A stretch of 64,000 bases of DNA from Culex pipiens pallens (lineage: Eukaryota; Arthropoda; Insecta; Diptera; Culicidae), in contig NC_068938.1 in NCBI RefSeq assembly GCF_016801865.2, forward strand, positions 3,273,338 to 3,337,337, in the 5' to 3' direction. Shown piece by piece: positions 34,346-44,612 of this stretch. The position numbers were made by a program, and so were the translations under genes. Each line of letters opens with the position of its first letter. The stretch's first letter is position 1. The notes under the pieces were generated by a model. That model searched no databases and was not told where the DNA came from. It saw nothing but the letters and a program-made list of their open reading frames with translations.

Positions 34346-37300
34346 CTATGCGGGTATTAAATCCTGAGCAGCAAAAATACCAATATTTCTTCCTTCTTCA
34401 TCGGCTAGCTCATAAGATGAAGCGCCTTTTCTCCCAATTACTTTACATGGAACATAAACTGGGCCCAATTTAGCTGCATAATTATCTGGGGCACTCGAAA
34501 TTTTGAAGTTCTTCTTATACACTTTTTGACCAACATTAAATCCCTGCGGCACTGTTTTATGTTTGCTATCATCACTCTTCTTGTATTTCTCAAATTGTTT
34601 TCTGTTATTTTCAATCACTTTTTCATACAACGGACCAAGCACTGCCCTTCTCTGCTGGACAAATCGGTCAGGTGATGGGTCAGAAGTTTGACCACCTTGA
34701 TGATGATCTCTCCCATCTAGAACCGACTCAAAACCATGCGCTAAGAAGAAAGGTGTAAATCCGGTTGAATAATGTTTTGTATTGTTAATTGCAAATTCTA
34801 TTTCTGATAAGCGACTATTCCACACTCGGTGATCTTCCTGGCAGTACGTTCTAATACAAGATAATATCACTCTATTGACGCGTTCTACAGGGTTGTTTTG
34901 ACAATGTCTTCTACTATTTTTAAAATGATGAACATGATATTTTTGTAATAAATCTTGAAATTTATTGCCTAGAAACGTCACAGCATTATCCGATATCACA
35001 ACTTGCGGAGAACCGTATTTTAAAAACCACTCTCTTTCTATAATTTCAGTTAAACTCTCAACACTTATCTTTCTCACAGGAAATAATCTGACAAACTTTG
35101 TAAAAACATCTAAACAAACTAACAAATCCATATTACCATGTTTACTACGAACAAAACCACTTATGTAATCTAACGCGATCATTTGAAAAGGACGAGTAGC
35201 ATTTTTATGCTCCCCCATCGGCGGCACAGTTGCAACAGTTGGATATTTTGCTTGTTTACATTTAGCACATTTAGACAAAATTCGTTTCACATCTGATTTC
35301 ATTTTTGGCCAGTAATATTTTAATTTGATTCTTTCTAACGTTTTATCAGTTCCTAGGTGCATTAGTTGCTCATGTTGTTCTATGACTAACTGTGTGACTT
35401 TGTCTGGTGGAACAACTAACTTCCACTCAAACCGGTTACCTTCAAAGTCTGATCTTGCCGCGATGAATTTGTGTAAATCTCCATTCTCAATTTTGAAATT
35501 CGGGTAGTCTTCGGGGTTGCTAGTTACTTTTTGTTTTAAATTTGTGAACCAAGCTGACGTGGAATCAGTGAAGATAGCACATACTGCTCGGCTCAAAGTA
35601 TCACAGACAATATTCTCTTTACCTTTCCTATGCTTAATGGTCATCGCATGGCCTTGCAGTTGCACTGACCAGCGAGACAAGCGTGACCCTGGCCTCCACT
35701 TAGAATCTCGAATGTATGTTACCGCTGAGCAGTCTGTAATTAGTTCAAAATGTGAACCCTCAACATATGTTCTAAAATGATCAATTGATTCAAGTGCAGC
35801 TAATCCTTCCTTTTCTGTCGCAGCATATTTCTTCTCACACGACCTCAACTTTCTGGAAAAGTAGGCAATAATATGTTCCTTCCCCTCAACCTCTTGCGTT
35901 AAAATACCTGCAATGGCCAGATCACTTGCATCAGTTTGAATTTTAAATTCTTTCGACCAATCGGGATTAGCGAGAACAGGTTCAGACATGAGACATTCTT
36001 TTAGTTTAATAAAAGCATGCTCAGCCTGATCGTTCCACTGAACCTTCTTGGGTTTACCTTTAAGCAAATCTGAGATTGGGGCTGCAATCCCACCAAAATT
36101 TGGAATAAAATTACGATAGTATCCCGCCATCCCCAAAAATCTGCGAATCTCCTTTGGAGTTTGTGGTCTAACAAACTTGGAGATCGCTGCTACTCTCTCA
36201 GGGTTGGGTTGATAGCCCTCTTCAGAAAGAATGAAACCTAAATATTTGATTTTACGCAGACAGAATTTACATTTATCAATATTCACAGACAGATTTGCTT
36301 CACGTAAACACTCGGACACAATTTTTAAATACTTCACATGATCTTCAAAAGTCTCTGTCGCAACAATAATGTCATCGAGATAGGAAAAAATATATGGCTC
36401 GAACATTCCCTCTTTCAAAACTTTATCTAAAATCCTGGACAAAGTCGCACTACTATTTATTAGTCCAAATGGTAATCGTTTGTATTGGTATAAACCTCTT
36501 CCTATTATTTTGAAACTACACAATCTCCTAGACTCCTCAGACAACATCACTTGCAGAAACGACTCCTTCAAATCTATCACAGAAAAGTATTTATTTTTGC
36601 CTAAATTACTAATTATTCTCATCGTACTAGCCAATGGATAAGCATCTCTAATTGTTTTTGCATTTAATTTTCTAGCATCAAGACATAGCCTCATTTCACC
36701 GCTTTCTTTCTGAACTGGAACAACATGCAAAGCCCAGTCAGATCTTGAAGGTTCTATAATTTCCATCTTAAGTAAACGATCAATTTCTGTATAAACTTTC
36801 TTTTGAATCGCAGGTGAAAATGGGTGTGGATTAAGATGAATTGGAGTGCTATCACTAAGTTCAATTGTGTGTTCCATAACATTACACGTTTCTAAAGTCC
36901 CTGGTTTTGACACCTTAAATGAATCAGAGATTACTTTCAATTGCTCTGCTTGCTCAGTAGTGAGGACATGAGAATCGGGATTCAGGTTTTGACTAGATTC
37001 AGTATTGTTAACAAAATAAGTTGACTGCTCAATACAACATACATTATTACGATCACAACCAGAAAATGACAAAGTAATATTAAACAGTTTAAAAAAATCC
37101 ATCCCAAGTATGCACCTGTTGTCTAACTCCGGTACAACTAAACAAGGTAAAATTTTAGTAACTCCATCCACATTAAAAGGTACATCAACAAAACCTAAAA
37201 CTTCCATCGGATCACCACTCGCTGTCGAAATTGAAACGTCATTCTCTAACGGTTGAATCTCCAAAAAGCTTGTAAGATTTCCAAAATTTTCTCCTACAAT

Positions 37301-37570
37301 TGACACATTACTACCACTGTCTAACAATCCATGCAGTTGCAACCCTAAAACATTGAATTTTAGAAAATATCGCTGATCGCCACTAAAATCAACACAAACT
37401 TCATTCACCCTTTCAAATGTCCTTTCATACTCCCTATCAGAATGCTCCGAATCAGACGCACACTCTCCACCCACATCAACTTCATCTGCTATTTGCTGAA
37501 ATAAATCTATCATCGGTTCAGTTCTACAAACTGGAGGATTTGCGGGGGAGGGGAAAACCACCTCCTTCAA
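34346..37570 (-). CDS. Pol polyprotein, complete (element 2)
   Basis: 1074 codons open in the minus strand. The first codon shown is TTG, not an ATG, so pol is expected to be made by -1 frameshifting from gag (site at 37585-37591). Domains in order: protease with LLDSGSNV (D84-S-G) and ILGMDFF; RT about 250-450 with VIDLKESF (D333), LPFGLINS and YLDD (397-400); RNase H with TDAS (D547), the Glu of TEKE near 586, TDC (D613) and CDTLSR (D657); integrase with H733, H738, C768 and C771, then D801 (LDYI), D861 (SDNA) and E896 (NPVER). A GPVY-like segment lies near the C-terminus. No internal stop. It performs processing, reverse transcription and integration. It is clearly distinct from the pol of element 1, so this is a second Ty3/Gypsy lineage. 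Confidence in identity is very high. Confidence 0.95.
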   Translation of the reverse strand: MKEVVFPSPANPPVCRTEPMIDLFQQIADEVDVGGECASDSEHSDREYERTFERVNEVCVDFSGDQRYFLKFNVLGLQLHGLLDSGSNVSIVGENFGNLTSFLEIQPLENDVSISTASGDPMEVLGFVDVPFNVDGVTKILPCLVVPELDNRCILGMDFFKLFNITLSFSGCDRNNVCCIEQSTYFVNNTESSQNLNPDSHVLTTEQAEQLKVISDSFKVSKPGTLETCNVMEHTIELSDSTPIHLNPHPFSPAIQKKVYTEIDRLLKMEIIEPSRSDWALHVVPVQKESGEMRLCLDARKLNAKTIRDAYPLASTMRIISNLGKNKYFSVIDLKESFLQVMLSEESRRLCSFKIIGRGLYQYKRLPFGLINSSATLSRILDKVLKEGMFEPYIFSYLDDIIVATETFEDHVKYLKIVSECLREANLSVNIDKCKFCLRKIKYLGFILSEEGYQPNPERVAAISKFVRPQTPKEIRRFLGMAGYYRNFIPNFGGIAAPISDLLKGKPKKVQWNDQAEHAFIKLKECLMSEPVLANPDWSKEFKIQTDASDLAIAGILTQEVEGKEHIIAYFSRKLRSCEKKYAATEKEGLAALESIDHFRTYVEGSHFELITDCSAVTYIRDSKWRPGSRLSRWSVQLQGHAMTIKHRKGKENIVCDTLSRAVCAIFTDSTSAWFTNLKQKVTSNPEDYPNFKIENGDLHKFIAARSDFEGNRFEWKLVVPPDKVTQLVIEQHEQLMHLGTDKTLERIKLKYYWPKMKSDVKRILSKCAKCKQAKYPTVATVPPMGEHKNATRPFQMIALDYISGFVRSKHGNMDLLVCLDVFTKFVRLFPVRKISVESLTEIIEREWFLKYGSPQVVISDNAVTFLGNKFQDLLQKYHVHHFKNSRRHCQNNPVERVNRVILSCIRTYCQEDHRVWNSRLSEIEFAINNTKHYSTGFTPFFLAHGFESVLDGRDHHQGGQTSDPSPDRFVQQRRAVLGPLYEKVIENNRKQFEKYKKSDDSKHKTVPQGFNVGQKVYKKNFKISSAPDNYAAKLGPVYVPCKVIGRKGASSYELADEEGRNIGIFAAQDLIPA

Positions 37571-37591
37571 TTTTCCCTTCGCCTGTTTTTT
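37531..37591 (-). promoter_or_regulatory. -1 ribosomal frameshift signal, gag-pol of element 2
   Basis: The sense strand has the slippery heptamer A AAA AAC at 37591-37585, in gag frame (GAA AAA AAC). A 7-nt spacer (AGGCGAA) follows. Then GGGAAAA (37577-37571) can pair with TTTTCCC (37557-37551). The loop contains GGAGG (37565-37561), which can pair with CCTCC (37537-37533), giving an H-type pseudoknot. The gag stop TGA (37569-37567) lies in the loop. A -1 slip enters the pol frame exactly. Confidence 0.8.
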
Positions 37592-39339
37592 TCTTCACAG
37601 AACGGACACTCCTCATAATGAAATTCTGGCAAACCACAAATACAACAAAAAACATTACGACGAGAATAACAAGTACTAAAATGATGTCCAAACTTACGAC
37701 AATTTAAACAAATACGACCATCAGGTTGTTTGTAATAGTGCAAAATTTGTTCCCTATTCAACGATCTCCAACCATTCTCTGGATAGAACTCTTCTTGCGT
37801 TCTTCCTCTTTCTTGAGTACTTTGATTTCTGTTTGTGTTCTGGTAATTTTGTTGCTGTTGCTGGTTGTTTCTATAGTTGTTTTGATTGTATGAACTTGAC
37901 TGACCTGTATTTGGTTGATTTTGGTTAAACTGACTAGTTCTTGTTGCATTTTGGTTTGTTTGATGGTATCGGTTACTGTTTTGTTGATTTGTTTGATTAT
38001 TTCTTGTTGTTGATTGACCTACATGATTGTCCCTATTCTCACGACTTTGATTAACTACCTGGCTCTGATTTGGCTGATTTTTCCTACGCTCATAAGGTTC
38101 TTGCGGTTTGTAACTCGTAGATGGTCCTTCCGTAATAATTTCGTGAATATTTTGGTTATCAAACGACTGTACAAGACGATTCATCAACCCTTCATTACAA
38201 TTATCAATTCTGCCACACAGATCTTCCAGCTCATTGATGCTCATTCCCTTTCTCTTAATTAGAGCCAACCTGTCCCTGTAGTGCCACTTCATTGTATGCC
38301 AAATAATATCAAATTTGTCCTCCTCAGCTAGTGGTGTAGTTCGGCACAAAAAGAACTGCTCCATCCTGACCAAAAAGTTTGAGAAAGTTTCATTTTTGTT
38401 TTGTGACATAGAAAACGATCTCACTTTGATGTAATGATCAATGTTGTTCGGTAGGTACTGATGTCTCAAAGCATGAATGAAAAAATCCCAATCTTCATTC
38501 CTAAAAGTCGGCCACTTCGAAACAAACCAATCTTGAGCTGGACCAACCAGTAACAAATGTGCTGACTCAAAAAGCTCTGATTTAGTCACCCGCTCAGAAT
38601 GAGCAAAAAATTCTACTCTGCGCAAAAACAAATTTAACCCTATACCATTATCCGTGCCACTGTATTTGATGGGCCAGTGCGATATTGGCAAAGTCTTTTT
38701 ATTCGCCCTACCAGAAGTGTTCATGTTGTAAAACAACGGATTATTCGAAAAATTAACATTATCAAAAGAAGCTGATTTTATGTTAAATCCAGGTGGCAAA
38801 AGTTTTTCAGAGTCATGTGGCTTAACATCATCTAAATTAGGTGGCTTATCCAGGTCCAAATCAGGTGCACCTCCCTTTTCATCTTTAGATTTCGATTTCT
38901 TCTTACTCTTCTTCCCTGACTCATCTTCCTGCTTCTTGTTCTTCTTATCTTTGGATGGTTTTGATTTTGATGATTCGGGTTTTTGAGGATCAGGTTTTGG
39001 GGGATCGGATTTTGGGGAATTTGGTTTAGGTTTTGGTGGCGGCGGGGGAGGATCAGGGATGGGACTCTTCTTCTTTGCAGGATCATCTTTTTCACACCTT
39101 TTTTTCTGCTCTTGTGATTTGCTTGCATAAACTTCAGATAACTTCCTCATAAATCTCGGCGAAATTGTCAACCTTTTGATCTGCTTGGGGTTCATTTTCT
39201 TAATACTCATCACCGGACTAGAACTTTTAACACTTTCACCCGTACTATCACTACTTTCGGTTTCGCTCTCACTACCCGATGATTCCGTAGCACTGGTCTC
39301 AGATGAGGTCAAGAAAATTTCCTCTCCTTCTTCAGCCAT
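37567..39339 (-). CDS. Gag (element 2)
   Basis: 590 codons from ATG at 39339 (A at -3, G at +4). The frame is open 5 codons further upstream, but only from GTG. Residues 5-45 are acidic and Ser-rich. 85-160 is Lys/Pro-rich with a PPPPPP run and KKKSKSK. About 215-375 resembles the Ty3/Gypsy Gag capsid domain (HWPIKYSGTDN, then LLLVGPAQDWF). 415-510 is Gln/Asn-rich. Near the end, CLNCRKFGHHFSTC is a CX2CX4HX4C zinc knuckle, followed by a second Cys/His cluster (CCICGLPEFHYEEC). It builds the particle and binds genomic RNA. The stop overlaps the pol frame; a fraction of ribosomes should slip -1 before it. The N/Q-rich stretch is prone to length variation. Confidence 0.92.
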   Translation of the reverse strand: MAEEGEEIFLTSSETSATESSGSESETESSDSTGESVKSSSPVMSIKKMNPKQIKRLTISPRFMRKLSEVYASKSQEQKKRCEKDDPAKKKSPIPDPPPPPPKPKPNSPKSDPPKPDPQKPESSKSKPSKDKKNKKQEDESGKKSKKKSKSKDEKGGAPDLDLDKPPNLDDVKPHDSEKLLPPGFNIKSASFDNVNFSNNPLFYNMNTSGRANKKTLPISHWPIKYSGTDNGIGLNLFLRRVEFFAHSERVTKSELFESAHLLLVGPAQDWFVSKWPTFRNEDWDFFIHALRHQYLPNNIDHYIKVRSFSMSQNKNETFSNFLVRMEQFFLCRTTPLAEEDKFDIIWHTMKWHYRDRLALIKRKGMSINELEDLCGRIDNCNEGLMNRLVQSFDNQNIHEIITEGPSTSYKPQEPYERRKNQPNQSQVVNQSRENRDNHVGQSTTRNNQTNQQNSNRYHQTNQNATRTSQFNQNQPNTGQSSSYNQNNYRNNQQQQQNYQNTNRNQSTQERGRTQEEFYPENGWRSLNREQILHYYKQPDGRICLNCRKFGHHFSTCYSRRNVFCCICGLPEFHYEECPFCEEKNRRREN

Positions 39340-39841
39340 AGTGTCCTTTTTCACTTAATCTTTCACAAGCACAATTTAAAAAAATAAATAAATAAATAAG
39401 ATAAAAATGATTGAATAGATTTCCAAATCACTCACACAAAAAAAATAAACTTTTCCAACAAAAACTGTTTACATGAACGATACTTTGAGAATCGGCCTTC
39501 ATCCTGCTTCATTTCCAAATCCACCATTTACTAGAATTAAAATAATAAATATTCATGCAAAATTCTAAAAGTTCTAATGTTTTTTGGTAAGAATCAGTCA
39601 GACAAGAATCAACCTCCGATAAATCGTTACTCCTCGGGGTCATAGGGCGTCATCGTCAGTGACTCAGCGCTGTTTCCAGGTTATCAAGACCGAATTCGAG
39701 ATCCAATCAAGATCCTATTACTGACCGTCATCGTCTTGGACTCAAGTCTCCAGCGAGGCCGGTTTCATCCTGCAAAACTTCTTCTTTTTTATGTTTTCTT
39801 CTAAAAATAGTTAAAATTCATGCAAGTTCAAATTCATCATT

Positions 39842-40327
39842 TATTTACAGCCAAAAAATCATATATACAAATGTACAAAATATACAAAATTTCCTCCCAT
39901 CACTTCTCGTATTGAAAATATTTACAAAAAATTCTCATGATCACTTCAACCTCAACTACATCTGGGAGAAAAATCAAATTAATCCCAATCAAAACGATCT
40001 ATTTACAGTTTTATGTTTCAAATTTATCACTTTTCATCAATTCTTGTGTGTGTACACTATTCCATCGTTGGCGATCTCTTGAATTGATCACATAATCCTA
40101 GAAAATCAGAATCAGGAGAAAATATATGATTAGTTCAAAATTATGTACAAAATTTACAAATTTTTCCACGTTCAGGGTTATTTACAATTCCAATTGCAAA
40201 TTATTTACAATTATAACTAAATATTAGTATATTATTTACAAAATTCTAAAATTAGTGTATTATTTACAAGTTTCTAAAACTAGGGAAATTATTTACAAAA
40301 GTCCAAAAAATGGGAAAATTATTTACA
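39842..40327 (-). promoter_or_regulatory. Array of ten UGUA(A/U)AUA (Pumilio-type) motifs in leader RNA
   Basis: TATTTACA on the printed strand, hence TGTAAATA in the sense strand, occurs at 39842, 39919, 40000, 40179, 40202, 40233, 40261, 40290 and 40320. TATATACA (TGTATATA) occurs at 39862. UGUANAUA is the established Pumilio/PUF recognition element. The last six are 23-31 bp apart, like a degenerate tandem repeat; the first four are irregular. As DNA the same motif resembles a forkhead site (GTAAATA). Confidence 0.7.
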
Positions 40328-40465
40328 ACAGCGAAGAATAAGAAGATTACAAATTAAATGTACAAAATCTTCTTTTATTTCACAAAAAGCAACGCTGAAA
40401 AATCCTTTTCAAAATGGCTGATTGTTCAGAAGACACTGGTAATTGATTCTGCTGTACTTTTATTA

Positions 40466-40478
40466 ACGTTGGGCGCCA
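40466..40478 (-). promoter_or_regulatory. Primer-binding site, element 2
   Basis: Three bases after the LTR end the sense strand reads TGGCGCCCAACGT. TGGCGCCC is the lysine-tRNA type primer site used by retroviruses such as HIV and, as I recall, by Drosophila gypsy. Confidence 0.75.
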
Positions 40479-40481
40479 TTT

Positions 40482-42045
40482 TGTCACCTCCCCATTTCCG
40501 GGGAAAGTGCGAGCATGAGACAAGATGGAGTACTATTGAATAGCAGGAGTACCATTTCCTGCACAGATGCAAAAGAACACAGCAAACAATAAAAATGGGT
40601 CGAATTCCAACAGAATCCCAGATAATCAACCAGCCCTCCCAAGACAAGGATAAATTCAACCTACACAGAAATAAAAGAGGGGATTTTAGCGTACTTACAT
40701 CTATATTGGCGAACTAAACCTAGTTGGCGTCCTTAAAACTAGAGTTGCGGGTGTAAACCTGTGTGTGTGTGTGACCCCCGTGTATCCCTCGACGATCCGG
40801 AACAACGTTGCTGCCCGGGCAGAACCCAGCTTGGTCACCGGCGAGAACGCCGGCCATCCGGTGCATTAGCCCCGCCGTCCAGTCGGCAGGAATGCACAGC
40901 AGCGCACTGCTCCACACCACGGCTCCAGCCATGATGGAATTCAGCTTGTGAAACAGGAAATGAAGGCCTGCACAATGGCAGACAATAGAAATTAGCACAC
41001 ATTTCAGGGACGAAGCACATTTTTTGGGACTTATTTTAGAATGGCGGTTAGATCTTCTCCTTACCGATCTCAAGTACTCCTAACTACTCCAGCATGGCCA
41101 TGCTATCCATGCTGAACGTAGACGCCACCTCACTACGCACAAAAAGTACAAAAAGGACTCAAATTAACACAAATTAAGCACACGAGGGAGGGTCGCCACT
41201 CTACCTCTCCACCACGACCAATTTACGGTGTCGCGGCACCTCGCACTCCAGTGCGGTTATTATTCCACGCCTTGTTCTTCCTCCTAGGCGAAACAATCAA
41301 GATTACGATTAAAATTACGCTCACATCACAAAATCCGCAAAAATTACACTGGTGAGACGGTTTTCACCACAGAAATTCCTCGAACTAAACTTCTTCTTCA
41401 GGTCGATCGTCTGGCGGAAAATATATCGGGTTGACGATCGACGCGGTCTCCTTTACGATAAACCAGTGACTGATGACGATCCGCGGGCGACGATCGGCTA
41501 TATTGCCTGACCGATCGCGCCTCGCTTTATCACTCACGGCTCTAGTTGGCGTCGGCCGATAAGAGATTGGAGAGTGAGTACCGGGGCGTCGCCAGGGTGG
41601 CTGCTCGACTTGATTTCCCCATCGGGAAATTAGTTTGGTGCTGGCATGGTTGATGTCGGTCCGGTATGTTGATGTGATGATGAGCATAAACATAATCGGT
41701 GGGTGTGCATGTTGTGTTTTGTGCTAGGGTAATCAATCAACGATCGGCCTTCAGTTTTTAAATTGCCCAATATCTAGTGCATACGTGCCTTATGTGCGTC
41801 CGGTTAGCTGGGAGATCACGCACTCGCGAGAGTAAGCGCGATCGTCATCGATCGGCTGCTGGGAAGCCGCGATCGATGATGATGATGGTTCTTGGCCTCT
41901 TGTTTGTGTTGTAAGTGTAGTGGTTTTATAAAATTCTAGAAGACAAAAGATCAAATTTTGCCCTGATCGGGATGGCTTAGGGCATTCTTCTTGTTATTCG
42001 CAGACTCCTACTGTTGCGATGGTAAACTGCAGCAGGCAGGTTACA
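40482..42045 (-). repeat. Right (5') LTR of element 2
   Basis: Same 1564 bp as the left LTR at an offset of 8257, with one base difference found (40843). It carries the promoter driving the element. Confidence 0.95.
41924..41930 (-). promoter_or_regulatory. Candidate TATA box, element 2 5' LTR
   Basis: Sense strand TATAAAACC, about 115 bases into the LTR. If used, transcription starts near 41895-41900 and most of the LTR is transcribed leader. Confidence 0.45.
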
Positions 42046-42091
42046 AATTATCGACATTACCGACGGCTTTTTGGTTGTATTTCACAAAAAA

Positions 42092-42169
42092 AAACCCTTA
42101 CCAGAACGAGGATTGAACCTCCAACTTCTTGGTTATTGATCCGACACGCTACCAACGCGCCATGGACGC
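42092..42169 (-). pseudogene. tRNA-like relic
   Basis: The minus strand starts GCGTCCA, then TGGCGCGTTGG (A-box match), a GCGC/GCGT D-stem and GGTTCAATCC (B-box one base short), followed by a run of nine T. The anticodon stem and the acceptor 3' side do not pair well, so I call a tRNA pseudogene or tRNA-derived SINE head, not a working tRNA. I assign no anticodon. Confidence 0.45.
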
Positions 42170-42779
42170 TTGATGAAAAGTGAGTGAAAGAGCACCAACA
42201 TATGCTTCTCTTTGGAGTGTTGCTCGGGGACGGGCCAGCATTATATGTGTTGGTGAGAACTGCAAATCGCTGAAATGTTTACACGCGGGCAAAAATGATC
42301 TAGGGGCTTGCTGCAAAAAATGTTATAAAATGTGACATTTTCTGCAGCAAATCCACTGTTGCAGATTTTTAGATATTTTTTTCCTTTGGGTGTACATAGA
42401 TAGATTTTCTCAAATTTTCAAAATAAATCATTTTAAGGTATGGACAATCATGAACTTTATTTCAAGAAATCGAAACATCCACTTCATCACAAATCTGTCA
42501 AGTACTTTTCGATTGCAATTTTAACTTTACATTTAAAACCGAAGTCAACAATTTTTTTCAGGTAAAATTTTTATTTTTCCAAAAAACACATTTTCTCAAA
42601 ATAGCATAACTTGGACAAAATATTTATCCATACTTTACTTCATTGTGGTTATTTGTCCATTTAAATATATCAGAAAATTAAAAAAAATAAGAAATATGTA
42701 TTTTTGGAAAATAATTTATGTGAAAAAGTAAATTAAAAAACCAGCTATTTTTTTAATGCACCAATTTTGTTCTAAATAG
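42170..42779. other. AT-rich noncoding DNA
   Basis: No gene or clear repeat seen. Confidence 0.45.
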
Positions 42780-43020
42780 TTCTTATCAATACGTAAAACT
42801 TTGCAGAAGACAATAATTGATTAGAGAATTACTTCTAAAAATACAGATTCTCGAATATTTGCGTACCATTATTGTATGGCAAGCAGCCAAAATTGTATGG
42901 AGCCTTGTATGGGTGAACCAATGACACAAAAAAGCGATCAAAGGGATGGCCCTCAACAAGTTTGATCCAATCCAAAATTTATAAATAAAATCAATTTCCG
43001 ATTTTGTTGGAGAATTGCTC
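42780..43020 (-). repeat. Dispersed repeat family 2, copy 2
   Basis: Similar to 50140-50370: CGAATATTTGCGTACC, GCCAAAATTGTATGGAGCC, TTGTATGGGTGAAC and GGCCCTCAACAAGTTTGA occur in the same order. Noncoding. Confidence 0.65.
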
Positions 43021-44105
43021 ATGTAGTTACATTCCCCAAACAATTTTTGTAGAGCAATCATTCGGCACTTCCCAAAATGTTATGAAAAAATTCAAAGTTC
43101 ACGAGATTCTGGGAAATTTGTAGTTTTTGTTCCCCCAATGAATTGTTAAAAAAATGTTGATATAGTATTTAGATAACTCGAGGATCTAAAAAATCTGGAT
43201 TTTTATATGCACGGATAGTAAATATATCCAGCCAAACCAGAATCCCGACCTAAAACGCCCCTGCCCATCATACTTGCCGTGTAAAAAAGTAGCGAATAGA
43301 TCAAAGAGATAACAGAGGAAATTGGTTTAGACTGATGGCCTTCCCCTGCAGAAGCCCCAGAAGCAAAAAGCTCAAAGAAGCTACGCGACTCAAGTTTTCC
43401 GCTTTCTGTGGATTCACCTTTTCCGAATTAATATTTTCATAATAATTTCGTTGACCACCCCCCTTGGCTCTCCTTTCCTTTCTTATGAGGTCAAAGTCAA
43501 CCCGTCATTCATCGTCCCCTTTTGTGTGTGTGAGAGGAGCAGGGAGACCGCGCGGTCTATTAGGAAATCATTAAACAAAACCCCTCGCGCGCGCGTTTTT
43601 CGGCAAAAGTCAAAGAAAATTAGGCGCACCGAAAACAGAGAGAACAGAAAGCGAGGTGTTAAACAAACAACAAAAAACCGCCACAACGGCGACGGCGGCG
43701 GCGCACCGCGTTTATGAAAATTTAGGCCACGTATCTATTCATTGACAATCATCCTCGGATGAATGGTCAATTTTGTGCGCCCAAAAACCCTGGCAGGAGG
43801 GGGGAGCCCACCTAATCGACATTTAATGAAGTTCACAGCCATCACCGGGGCGAGATTCAAATTCTGCACGCACATGCCCAAAATTAACTGTAAATAATAT
43901 TTTCTGGATCGATCATAACACGAGGCAAATGTGAGAGGGATCCAGTTTGATTGGTTGAAGTAGGGTAATTGCGCTTGTTTTTGCCCATTTGTTTACTGTT
44001 GATGGTAATGAAATTCAATCACGGTAAACGATGCAATTTAAACTGTTTTTGATAGGTGTGGAACATTGATCAAATCAATAAGCTCGTCGATTGTACATAA
44101 AAAAT
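43021..44105. other. Noncoding, GC-richer unique DNA
   Basis: Contains GCGCGCGC near 43589-43596 and a GGCGAC-rich patch near 43689. No domain-bearing frame. Confidence 0.45.
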
Positions 44106-44203
44106 ACAAACAACAAACAACAAACAACAAACAACAAACAACAAACAACAAACAACAAACAACAAACAACAAACAACAAACAACAAACAACAAACAACAA
44201 ACA
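44106..44203. repeat. (ACAAACA)14 heptamer array
   Basis: 98 bp, fourteen 7-bp units with no interruption seen. It ends one base before the octamer array. Confidence 0.95.
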
Positions 44204-44204
44204 C

Positions 44205-44612
44205 CTTGTTTTCTTGTTTTCTTGTTTTTTTGTTTTCTTGTTTTCTTGTTTTCTTGTTTTCTTGTTTTCTTGTTTTCTTGTTTTCTTGTTTTCTTGTTTT
44301 CTTGTTTTCTTGTTTTCTTGTTTTCTTGTTTTCTTGTTTTCTTGTTTTCTTGTTTTCTTGTTTTCTTGTTTTCTTGTTTTCTTGTTTTCTTGTTTTCTTG
44401 TTTTCTTGTTTTCTTGTTTTCTTGTTTTCTTGTTTTCTTGTTTTCTTGTTTTCTTGTTTTCTTGTTTTCTTGTTTTCTTGTTTTCTTGTTTTCTTGTTTT
44501 CTTGTTTTCTTGTTTTCTTGTTTTCTTGTTTTCTTGTTTTCTTGTTTTCTTGTTTTCTTGTTTTCTTGTTTTCTTGTTTTATTGTTGTCTTGTTTTCTTG
44601 TTTTTTTTTGCT
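44205..44612. repeat. (CTTGTTTT)n octamer array, about 51 units
   Basis: About 408 bp of CTTGTTTT with one change near 44229 and a few near 44581-44587. Frames reading FLVFLFSC are artefacts. Confidence 0.95.

Larger units (their letters stand above)
39340..40481 (-). other. Leader of element 2 (5' untranslated region)
   Basis: 1.1 kb between the primer-binding site and the gag ATG. 39600-39780 is GC-richer. 39840-40330 holds the UGUAAAUA motif array. No frame with a plausible product. Confidence 0.8.
32225..42045 (-). mobile_element. Ty3/Gypsy LTR retrotransposon 2 (element 2), apparently complete
   Basis: TG...CA element with 1564-bp LTRs at 32225-33788 and 40482-42045 and a 4-bp duplication, AATT at 32221-32224 and 42046-42049. 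On the minus strand the order is 5' LTR (right), primer-binding site, 1.1-kb leader, gag, pol (protease-RT-RNase H-integrase), short 3' region, purine tract, 3' LTR. I found one LTR difference (A at 32586 versus G at 40843), so insertion is very recent. All catalytic motifs are present and the gag-pol junction has a canonical -1 frameshift signal. This copy may be able to transpose. No env. Confidence 0.95.
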
